Source of the DNA: Cryphonectria parasitica EP155 | Lineage: Eukaryota; Ascomycota; Sordariomycetes; Diaporthales; Cryphonectriaceae | Length of the DNA stretch: 64,000 nt | Direction: 5' to 3' | Assembly: GCF_011745365.1 (NCBI RefSeq) | Contig: NW_024468911.1 | Location: 552,759-616,758, forward strand | Shown here: piece after piece, positions 23,328-33,390 of the stretch | Numbering within the stretch: position 1 is the stretch's first letter | Layout of the letters: every line of letters begins with the position of its first letter | The notes under the pieces: generated by a model | Seen by the model: only the letters and a program-made list of their open reading frames with translations | Database searches by the model: none | Told to the model about the DNA's origin: nothing | Position numbers and translations under genes: made by a program

Positions 23328-23870
23328 ATGTCTCAGGAAGCTTTCGACAAGGCCGTCATCGACTCCAAGAAGTTGACCTCCAAGCCTGGCCAGGACGACC
23401 TGCTCGCGCTCTACGGTGCGCATCCCCCCTCCTCCCCACTCCTGCATCGCCTGTATGGTAACGGTCCTGTCTAATTCATTTCCTTGCTCTCTAGGTCTCT
23501 ACAAGGTCGCCGCCGGCGAGGACATCTCCAAGGCACCCGCTCCCGGTGTCTTCGATTTCAAGGTAGGCAAACATACACATGACCCCGGCTTTTTTTCCCC
23601 CGGAACCGAGGATGAGTGATTGTGTTACATAACGTCCGTCGTCGTCGCACGCATACTGACAGGTTGTTCTCGTTCGTGCAAATACAGGGCAAGTACAAGA
23701 AGGAAGCCTGGCAGAAGAACCTCAAGGAGCTCAACGGCAACGACGACCCTGTCCCTACCGCGGCGGCACAGGAGGCGGCCAAGAAGAAGTATGCCGAGCT
23801 GATTGAGAAGCTGAAGAAGGAGTGCGGCTTTGACGAGAACAAGGTGCCTGAGGAGGTTGGTGGAAACTAA
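23328..23870 (+). CDS. Acyl-CoA-binding protein
   Basis: Exons 23328-23415, 23495-23562 and 23688-23870 give 112 aa. ACBP binds long-chain acyl-CoA esters in the cytosol and carries them to lipid synthesis and oxidation. The four-helix ACB fold is recognisable: EAFDKAVIDSKKLTSKPGQDDLLALYGLYKVAAGED, then the variable loop, then GKYKKEAWQKNL. The ligand-contacting Tyr and Lys of the LYKxAxGD motif are kept (Tyr32, Lys33), although the usual 'GD' is 'GED'. The protein is about 20 residues longer than the 86-90-aa norm, mostly at the charged C-terminus (ECGFDENKVPEEVGGN). The three-exon structure is typical of ascomycete ACBP genes. Confidence 0.93.
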
Positions 23871-24109
23871 AGTCAATCATCGTGATGATGATGGTCTGAT
23901 GATGATGGCATTGCGGGCGACTACACATGCAACACGCGCACGACGGAGACGACGGCCACAGGCATATGCAATGCAGCAAATGCGGGTCATATCCACAGGT
24001 TTATGATGTTCAGAAATATATACCAAAACAGTAAAGTAAACTGCACAAACTAGCTGCCTTGATTTTGTTGGTTTCCATAGTCCTCTGTGCTCAAAGGTCT
24101 GTGGCAACC

Positions 24110-26033
24110 TCATGTTACCACCCATTTCTGCCCCTTCCAATCCGGCTCGGTGTGATTTGCGGTAGCGACCCATGGCACTTCATCCCTACCATATGGCTGC
24201 AAAGGGATATTGTACGGGATGCGCAAGCCAACGATCGGAGGTAGGTCTCCCTCGTCTCGGTCCGGTGTGTCTTTGTTGAAAGTCCCAACCATAGTTGCAT
24301 CGTCGGCAAAAAGGGACGGCCATACGAGAACGCCAATCTCCCATGACGCTATCCGGACTTCTCCAGAGCTATTGACAGCTTCGCCCCAAGCCTGCTTGGA
24401 GAGGTTGGCTGAGGTGGTCAGAGCCCAGTCGATGGACTTCTCGCCATAACGAATGTAAGTCTTGATGTGAGGTGCTGCTCGTTTGCGGCCGGCTTCCTGG
24501 ACCTCAGCTCCGGGGTTCAGTGCTATGTTCTCGCTGTCAGCCTTATATCACCGTGCAGAAGCATCCAGCAGTCCCTAGAGAAGAGTTCACCTTGTCCCCG
24601 CTCAGCATCGTTTGCCCAGTGGTGGAACATCGGCTTCAGATACAGTAGTTGTTTGGCCTGCTGGGCAGATTGAATCTTGGTGTGGATGGACGCGCCGGAT
24701 TCGTAGCCATCCAGACTCCGGCGTATCTCGTCAGGGGTTGGGAACACCACTTTGAAGCACGGCTCCTCCTTTACTTTGTTCTTGGACGCCTTCAATGAGT
24801 CAAATAAGCTGCGGCGGAGCCAGGTATCTGTCGAGCCCAGGGTAGCAATGCTCGAGATCTGAACGACGATCTCAGACTTTCCATCTTGGACGTGCACTTG
24901 CCGCAGAGCGCTCTTCAGTGCCGCCCAGCCCCATTTCGTTTTTTCAGTCGCATCATGGATGTTGTGACGGCCTGGGACGGAGGCAATGAGGGCGGCTCTG
25001 ATGGCGGAGAAGTCGTACTTGTCGAGCTTCTCTACCAGATCTCTACAGACGGGTCTTCTCCGGTTGTACGCGCCAAGGTAGTTTAGCAGATCGACCTTGA
25101 ACTTCTCCCCGCTGCCGATCACAGGAGAAGTATTCCCAGGAGTGCTAGTTGCATGCGACATCCTCAGCGGCAGCATGGGGCTTCGCCAAACGGACTGTGT
25201 CATATTCGTCCAGTCTCTCGCGATCATGTTGGCCGTATGAATGATCACCTGGGCTGTATCATCATGGCGAAGCAAAATCAGCATCTTGCAGTGATGCGTC
25301 CCGAACATTTCTGGCATGAACGCGCAGTGAAGCGTGACGTTCTCGTGCGCTCGAGCTTGTTCCTATGCAACCGGGCTTGTACGTCAGTGGGTCTATCGGT
25401 GGCAGCACCAGTCACTCGGTCAGCCAGCCAGTGAAGACTGACCTCCAGCATTAACCGGTTCGAGTCTTCGTTCTTCCAGAAGCCGTGAACAAGGTGCACT
25501 TGAACCAGATTCCTGACATCCTCGTCAAAAGCGGCCATCAGGAAGTCAATATCGTATAGATAATTAAACTCCCAAGCCTCTGCAATGAGTGGGTCTCCCA
25601 ACAGATCTCGTAGGGTCACAGCATCCACGTTTGCAGCATTCGGGAGGTCGCGGATCCAGGTGAGCTGGAACGGTGACTTGAAGAATTGGCTGTCTTCTTT
25701 GCCTGATGAGAGCTCTGCAGCCGTCGTCACGGTCGTGGGCATCTCAGGCGGGGCAATGGCCTCCGGGCGATGAGTCTTCCTTCTCGGAGGACTAATGGGG
25801 CGGTTAAGTGAGCGAGGCAGCGAGCCCATTGCTTCACTCGTGGCACTTTGCCCAATAGTATCTTCATCGTCCTCACTCACGCGACGCCTTTTTGGTGGTG
25901 GCTCCATGGTCTCTCTGGTGTCAACCTCCTGGGGGGGCGGCGATAGGTTTTGACGATGGCGAGGGGGTGTTGATGGCCAGGGCATACAATTTGGTGCCTT
26001 GAGTGTCCGGTCCTTTCCTCGGTCGCTCTTCAT
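24110..26033 (-). CDS. TDP1: Tyrosyl-DNA phosphodiesterase 1
   Basis: Exons 26033-25443, 25362-24591 and 24522-24110 give 591 aa. Tdp1 hydrolyses the 3'-phosphotyrosyl bond left by trapped topoisomerase I, and other 3' blocks. It is a phospholipase D superfamily enzyme with two HxK motifs. Motif 1 is HHCKM (His221, Lys223). Motif 2 is PHIKTYIRYGEKSIDW with TSANLSKQAWG just after (His473, Lys475), as in the family. The acceptor of exon 3 (ACATAG at 24523) was chosen because it alone keeps the motif-2 frame without a stop. The N-terminus is disordered with a PPPKRRR nuclear-signal-like sequence near 45-51. In-frame ATGs at about 25982 and 25907 (MEPPPKRRR) are alternative starts. Length agrees with the family (540-610 aa). 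Confidence 0.94.
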
Positions 26034-26911
26034 CGCATCGAGCCGCCGCTCACTTTATTTCCTGAGCAAGCTGATGGAGACTCGAGAAGGAACAGGTAGT
26101 AATTACTGGAGGGTTGTGCTGCAATCTTGGGCTTCTAGAACGTATGCGTTAAAAAGTGACCTGGCTCGGTGGTGTGATTGGCTGAGAGAAACCAAGTAGT
26201 CGCTAACATCACTACTAACCTTGGGGCTAGATTCATGGTTATTTGCGGAAGCAGCACCAGCTGCCAGGCTCAGGGGAGCGAGACCCGACTAGGATTGGAC
26301 CAGGACCTTGTCCAGTCACCTGGAGAGGCTTGACTGATGAGACACTGGCCTTTAGGATCAGCGCCAACTTAGTTGACCTGCCATTCGACTTGGGCCTGGC
26401 TTCGCATCTCCTTCAGCCACCACCGCCTGAGCCTCTTGTCGCGACTTTCTTTCCAACGTCAATCTGCGCCTACTCCATTTGCAAGCCGTTTTCCTCAACA
26501 AGTACTACAGCTAGCTGACGGCACAGCTTCATTTCATCCTCGCTTGGCGCGATCGAGACACACACACACTCTCTCTGTCGTCAGATCTGCGTCGGTCGCT
26601 GTCGTATCGTCGCGTTGCCCCTGGTCCCTCGCTGTCGCCTGGCGTCCTCCGACTTTTGTCGTCTGTTCACACGAGATACCCATCTTCCATCCCATGTCCT
26701 GCCCGTCGCCACGGATCCCTGATGTCTAGGTGACACGACCACCCCACGAAGGCGACTACAGAACACGCGAGAAGGACACACGTGTGCTACGGGGGACGTC
26801 GAGCCCTCGACCCCTTTGTGTCATCTTGCTTGCCCGCTACATTACTTTGGTCGTTGTGGTTGGAAGGATTAGTGTACTGTGCCGTCCTCTCCACAGAGAA
26901 GCCCATAGACC
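26034..26911. promoter_or_regulatory. Divergent intergenic region, TDP1 / EPS1-like
   Basis: 878 nt between two divergent starts. No supported gene. Short upstream ORFs exist on the plus strand before the EPS1-like start (for example from 26730), in a C/G-rich leader. Confidence 0.6.
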
Positions 26912-29219
26912 ATGAGGCTCTCTTCCCTGATATGGGGCCTGCTCCTCGGAGCTGTGGCCCACGTGGCGGCCCAAGAAGAGGAAGACGAGGAGATACCGGC
27001 GGATTACTCCCAGGAGTATACTGAGTTCGACGGGAAGGTGGTGCCCCCGATTCTGGAACTTACACCCGATACCTTTGAAAAGGAAATCAAAGCATCAAAG
27101 CACATGCTGGTCAAGCATTACAGGTTTGTGCTGCTCCTCCCTGATGTCGACTCTGGCCAAAGAGGAGGAGAGAGAAAAAGTCTTGCTGATAAGAGACACA
27201 CAGCCCATACTGCCCTCACTGCCAGGACTTCGCGCCCAACTTTCGCACGTTGTACGAATTCTACTACACCGAAGAGATGTCAGATCCGTCGACAACATTT
27301 ACAGAATACTACGATTGGCGGTTCGCAACGATCAACTGCATTGCCTTCTACGATCTGTGCAGCAAGAATGGTGTCCAATCATATCCGACAACAATGCTGT
27401 TCGTAAACGGCGAGAAGAAAGATAGCTGGAAGGGCGTCAAGAGCATACAATTTCTGTCCGACCAGATTGAGCCTGTTCTCGAAAGCGCGAGGCCTGGGTC
27501 CAGGCCCACAAAGGTGCTGACGCCCAAGGCATATGATAAGCAGCGTCCCAAGGCAGAGGGCGACTCGACAGCTTCCATGCCCAAGCCCAAGTCCCCGGCA
27601 GGAGAAGTCGAGCTGAGGGAGGCTGGCGCGCCCGCTGCGGGGGCCGCTGCTGCTGCGGCTCCAGCTGTCGAAGAACTGGCTGCACTCAAACCCGCGGAGC
27701 CCAAGGCCGATGCCGTCAAAGCTGCACCGCCCGCCCCAGCAAAGGCCCAACCGGCGAAGCCAACCAAGACCCCGAACCCGAATGGCGTATCTGTCTCTCT
27801 CACCGCAGAAAGCTTCCAGACACTGGTGACCATGACGCAGGAGCCGTGGTTCATCAAATTCTATGCGCCTTGGTGTCATCACTGTCAAGCTATGGCCCCG
27901 AGCTGGGTTCAGCTCGCCAAGGAGATGCAAGGCAAGCTCAATGTCGGCGAGGTCAACTGCGAGGCCAACAAGCGCCTCTGCAAGGATGCGCATCTCCGTG
28001 GCTACCCTACAATCTTGTTCTTCCGGGGTGGCGAGCGAGTCGAATATGACGGGCTCCGTGGGATTGGCGACTTTGTGCACTACGCTGAAAGCGCTGTCGA
28101 ATTGTCTAACGGCGTGCAAGAGGTGGATGCCGAGTCGCTCGAGGCTCTGGAGGCCAGAGAGGAGGTGATCTTTATATACTTTTACGATCACGCGACCACG
28201 AGCGAGGACTTTATGGCTCTCGAGCGGCTGCCGTTGAGTCTCATTGGGAAGGCCAAGCTGGTCAAGACCAAGGATCCGAAGCTTTACGACCGGTATAAGA
28301 TCACTACCTGGCCAAGACTTTTGGTCTCTCGTGAGGGCAGGCCGACCTACTACACCCCTCTCACGCCGAATGAGATGCGCGATACACGCCAGGTCCTGAC
28401 ATGGATGAAGTCCGTCTGGCTGCCCATCGTGCCGGAACTCACTGCCTCGAACGCCCGCGAGATCATGGACGGCAAGATTGTGGTTCTCGGTATCATCAAC
28501 AGACAGGATCAAGAGTCATTCTCGAGTGCCATCAGGGAGATGAAGAGCGCCGCCAGTGAATGGATGGACAAGCAGATACAGCTGTTCCAGCTGGAGCGGC
28601 AGGAGCTGCGCGACGCCAAGCAGCTGCGGATTGAGGAGGCCGAGGATCGTGGCGACCAGAGGGCCCTCAGGGCAGCCAAGCTCATCCATGTGAATATGGA
28701 TCGTGCAGACCGCAAAGAAGTCGGGTTCGCCTGGGTCGACGGCGTTTTCTGGCAGAGGTGGATCAAGACGACGTATGGAATCGACATCAAGGATGGCGAG
28801 AGGGTCATTATCAATGATGAGGATGTGAGTATCTCAAAGAGCTGGTTGCCAATCCCTTGTGTTTCTTCTTTTGCTGACCCAGCTTCCAGAACCGCCGTTA
28901 CTGGGACCAAACTAGCACCGGGAACTATATCATCCCCTCGCGCACGTCGATCCTGGAGACCATCAACAAGGTTACGGCGCAGCCTCCCAAGATCAAGCCC
29001 AAGCTGACCATCTCAAGCTTCGAGAAGATCTTCTTCGACATGCGGGTGACCTTCTCGGAGCATCCATACCTCACCATCGGCTGTGTCGCTGGCTTGCTAC
29101 TAGGCTCTGCGTCATGGTTCCGTGGGCGTTTCGGCAGGAGGAGAGGCAACAGACTCTTCCTGAACGACGAGTTCAAGGCACCACTCCTGGGCTCCAATGC
29201 CAACGGAAAGACTGACTGA
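26912..29219 (+). CDS. EPS1-like transmembrane protein disulfide isomerase
   Basis: Exons 26912-27123, 27204-28824 and 28890-29219 give 720 aa. Layout: signal peptide (MRLSSLIWGLLLGAVAHVAAQ), thioredoxin domain 1 with active site CPHC (Cys74/Cys77; restored only after splicing), an A/K/P-rich linker at about 175-260, thioredoxin domain 2 with CHHC (Cys295/Cys298), further thioredoxin-like segments, a charged helical region at about 520-560, a transmembrane segment at about 670-688 and a short basic cytosolic tail. Yeast Eps1, an ER membrane PDI in quality control of plasma-membrane proteins, has the same size, a CPHC first site and a C-terminal anchor, so I infer an Eps1-type role. No HDEL signal is present, as expected for an anchored protein. 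Confidence 0.9.
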
Positions 29220-30113
29220 GGTAACGGAGCAAGGAAGAGAGAGATGGAACTGACTGACGAAGGATGATAAGAAAGATTCCTGACAGTTATACGACCAGCA
29301 TGCGCAGGCAGCAGCAGATTGGGTAGGCCAAAGAACGCTTTTGCACGACCGCGAACGTGAGAGCCACATATATCTATTTTATATGTTTGTATATTAAAGC
29401 GTCATGCTCGCATATCTGATACACACACAAAAAGGGGGGACATAAAACTTGTGCCCAGTTCTCTTGGAGGTATACGGGGGGGGGGGGGGGTGGTTCACAA
29501 CTTGTTAGGAGGCCAGCAGCTCAACGATTCACTCACCGCCATCGAGGCCACGTCGGGATGAACCGAGGAGGGAGGGGAATTGGAAGGTTGGCTGGATGAT
29601 GGACCACTCACTGGTGATGGTGGTGGTGTGCGAATAGCGACCGGCAGGATACCCAAGTCGGGACGCTTTAGGGAGGAAGAGAACGGACATGCATACTAAT
29701 ATGATTCTTGTTTTTGTTTCTTTGGTTCAAGACTTTATCAACACCGGAACACCGGCAAGGAAAAGGCCGTCTTCAGGTCTGTATGTGTGTGCGTGCGTGT
29801 GTGTGTATGTTGTTCGTGTCTGCACTATCCAACATCTCAGCAAGAACCTGTTTTTTAAGAGTTCTGACAGGGGGGAGAGGACCTTCAACATGAAGCAGTG
29901 TTCACCTTTCTCACTGGTGCCGACGTTCTTGAGAACCACCAAAAGCTAACAAACACAAAGCATTTCTCTCCTTTAGCCACGAGGACCGCATCGATTTGTC
30001 AAGAACGTCAACAGGAATATATTGCACTGGCGACTAACACAAAACCAACCTGTGGTATTTTCCTCCTTTTCTTTATGATCGGCTTAACCAATGACCATCA
30101 CTTTTTCTTCTTC
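29220..30113. other. Convergent spacer
   Basis: 894 nt between the 3' ends of the EPS1-like gene (+) and the phospholipase D gene (-). A/T-rich just after the EPS1-like stop (29365-29430), a 15-G run at 29476-29490 and a GT-rich stretch at about 29777-29815. No supported gene. Confidence 0.6.
29476..29490. repeat. Poly(G) run, 15 nt
   Basis: Homopolymer in the 3' region of the EPS1-like gene. Confidence 0.95.
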
Positions 30114-33100
30114 TTAAGTGTAGATCTCATCCGTGAAGCCGTTAAGCTCCAGGCCAGACTTGGCGATGTCCTTGACATCGGCCAAGAAGTCCAGCGGCAT
30201 TTCCACCAGCGTGCCCCTGACCCGGCCGAGCCACTCCTTCACCTCCTGGACACCACCCGGGAACTCCTCCCGGACGATGTGGCCGTAGGGAACCTTGGCG
30301 GCCAGCTTGGCCTTCTCCTCCTCGTCGCCGTCGCCCTCCTTGAGGGCCTTCTCCTCGTCGGACCCGGGGATGATAAAGTACTTGCTAAAGAAGTTGTCGT
30401 AGTCGTCCCAGGTGCGGACGACGTTGTTGGGCACGTTGTGGAAGGCCTTGCTGAAGACCTCGGTGTTGGTGCGGGCCGTGTCGCGCCACAGGCGGTCAAA
30501 GTCCTCGCTCATGGGGTCGACGACCAGGCGGTCGGCGTGCGAGTCCCAGTCGTACTCGTTGGGGCACTTGCTCACGGGCTGGAAGTTGGCGTCGGGCCGG
30601 TCCCAGCGCTGGTCGGGCAGGAGGCCGAGGTGCTTGCGGAATAGCTGGCGGCGCAGGCTGGTGGCGAACTTGGACGCGGTCCAGGGCTCGCCGTTCATCT
30701 GCGAGCGCACGGGCGTCGGGTCCTCGATGACGACGGCGATCTCCGAGTCGTGCGTGCCGAGCTGCGAGCGGTCGTTCAGGTTGGCGCTGCCGATGAGCAC
30801 GAGCCGGTCGTCGGCGATCAGGCACTTGGTGTGGATGTACAGCTCCTCCGACACGAAGGCGTCCAGCTCGGACTGCTCGTCGCCCTGCCACGGGATCGAG
30901 TTCAGGTCTGGGCCCTCGGCCATGTACGCCGCCGAGATGGTGTCCCACGTCTGGTCGTCCTGGCGCGCCGCCGCGTCCTGGTACCGCTGGTACTGGCTGC
31001 CCAGCCGCCCGTGGGTCTCATGGTAGCGCGAGTGGCCGTCGTAGCCGCTCTCCATGGCATCGTCAAACTCCTGGCGGGCCTCCTCGTACTGCACGCCCGA
31101 CTCCTGCTCCGCCCGCTCCATGGTGGACGAGACGTTGAGGCGGTCATAGTTGCGCAGGTTGTAAAAGGAGATGTAGCGGCTGGGGTCCTCGATGCCGCCC
31201 TGCGAGAGCTTCTCCATGATCGAGTACCCGCCTCGGCTGATGGACTTGTACTGGAACTCCATGATGGCACGGGTGCCGAGTGCGCCGTCCGCCTTCAGGT
31301 CGCCAGCAAACGCAGGCACCGCGGGAATGGCCACAATCACACGGAAGGCCTCGCCGTTCTGATGGGCGCGGAGGATGCGGTTGACAATGGCGGCGCCGAT
31401 CTTGTTAAAGACGGGGTGCTGCTCATCATCCGTTGCCGTGATGAAGAACTATTTTGCAGCGTCGTCGCTGTCGTCAGCAGAGCCTCATCATCTGGGGTTG
31501 AAGGCCTCTTTAATGAAGAAGTGTGTGTACTGACCTGGTTCTCGATATACACAAACTTCTGAGCGTTCGTGATGGCCTCGATGTACGCGTTTGCGATGGA
31601 GTGCTCGGTAGGCTTTCCAGCGGACCAGTTCGTGCAGCTGTCAAGATATACAAGGTGAGACATGAATCACCCACATGTAATGTATATGGCTGTATGCCGA
31701 GAAGGAAAAAAATAAGGATTGCTGCTTACCTTCGGCACATCTGGATGTGCGCTCCATGATCTTCATGACGCTCCTGAGGCTCTTCACCCCAGATACGTCC
31801 AAAGTGCCTGGTGAAGTGACGTTGGAGGCCGCCAAACATTTCACCTGCCTCTCGTTCACTGTGGTCAATGAGCTCCTCGGCAGGAGGAGCATGGCGGATA
31901 GCCTCTTCGAATTTATGATATTTGGCTTTCAGGTCATCCGTGTTGTACTTTTGGCCAAAGATGTAGTTCCTGAGCAAAACATTAGTAACGTTGCGTGCAT
32001 ATGTGCATGTGTGTGTGTGTAAACTGGTAGTTAAACCTGGGAGACTGGAGATGTACCATCTGTCTTCGAAGTGGTGTACTGTGCTGTTGACGATGGGTCC
32101 GGTCATGGAGATGCTGATATCAGACCAGCCCATTCGCGAGTACTTGGTACGGTCGACTTTTCATATATAATTTAGATATGTGAGCAACAGTTTCTCTCTC
32201 TCTCTCTCTCCTCTTTGTCAACAAAAAGTGCAGGAGGGGCGGTCGATCTTACGCTTGTTCTGCTCCCACTTGTCAACGCCCTCGAAGTCGTAGATACGAG
32301 CATTGTTGAAGTCCTGGCCGGGGAAGATGATGGCATCCACATCGCCAGGATGAGCATCTGCGATGGGGTGGGTGTTGGTGTCCCAGCGACCGTAGCCTTG
32401 CATGAGAGAAGTCAGCACGAGAGGATCGCGTGGTTCGGCATGAGAGAGAGTTCATATATGAAACCTACAAGCATCGAGACCACCCATGAAAGAAATCTTC
32501 CTGTCCACCACGCAGAGCTTCTCGTGGTGAGACCAGAAGAGCACAACATCGTCGCTGGTTCCGTAGAGTGTCTTCAGCGCATCCTTGGACAGCTTCGACA
32601 GGCTGAAGGCACCATGAGACAGGTTAGCGAACGCAGTTTTAAACTCGGCGCTGATGTCCTGCCCGGAAACAGAGTGGTCGGGATGACGGAAGACCTTGAT
32701 GTTCTCGTGCAGGCTCTCCAGGTGGTGCTTGGTGTGCTACAGGATCATGAGTTAGCATCAAGCGTCATTGGATCGGTTCACAACAAATCAACTATGTATT
32801 ACCTCGGAGTTCACTGGGCGAAGAAACTTATTAGCCAGGGCTGCAATCCCTATGATGGAATCTTTATGATCCTGATTGTGGGGTACACTCACATGTCAAG
32901 GCCTGCTCGACCTCCTTGAAAACGATGATCCTAACATCAACGCCCCGCTCGGCAGCGGCCTGCAGCATGTGATCAAGACGATACTTGTTGTTTTGCGCTG
33001 GAGGGCGGCGGAGGTACAACTCCGGGGACAGCCACCAGTCCAGAATGTAGATGCTCTCTTGGGCCTCTGTGATTGTGAAGGGAAAATTAGCTGAGGGTCT

Positions 33101-33390
33101 TGTTCTCACACTTCCGACAGGAATAACCAAAAAGAAATGTCACATCATCGAGGGCAATTTGCGATAAACTTACGTTCGAGAGCCTCTGACACGGCCCAGA
33201 AATACGAGCACCCATCCACATGCCACTTTACATGGCCCGAGGTCTGCGGCGCAAAGCTCTGGAAACGATTGTCCTTGTGCTCGACGTGGAGCTCATGGCA
33301 CAACTCGTCCTGGTGGGTGTGCGAGTGCTTCTCCTCCTCGGAGCCGAAGAGACCCGCGATGCCCTGCTCAAGCTTGCGGAAAACGTCCAT
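30114..33390 (-). CDS. Phospholipase D, two HKD motifs
   Basis: Nine exons: 33390-33174, 33066-32893, 32813-32803, 32736-32469, 32396-32253, 32156-32057, 31969-31730, 31637-31535 and 31448-30114. The spliced frame closes to 863 aa. PLD hydrolyses phosphatidylcholine to phosphatidic acid and choline. HKD motif 1 is HHEKLCVVD (His205, Lys207, Asp212). HKD motif 2 is HTKCLIADD (His625, Lys627, Asp632) followed by GSANLNDRS. The [28 protein letters not shown] and YIENQFF segments are all rebuilt across introns and fit the eukaryotic PLD core. No PX or PH domain is seen, so this is the shorter fungal PLD type, not the full Spo14 layout. Exon 3 is an 11-nt micro-exon. The protein is probably cytosolic or peripheral on membranes. 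Confidence 0.94.

Noticed and set aside
27379..28512. 377-codon minus-strand frame antisense to the EPS1-like gene
   Set aside because: Shadow of the thioredoxin-domain coding frame. The plus strand has two active sites, a signal peptide and in-frame splicing.
30750..31562. 270-codon plus-strand frame antisense to PLD exon 9
   Set aside because: Shadow of the PLD C-terminal coding exon; the minus strand carries HKD motif 2.
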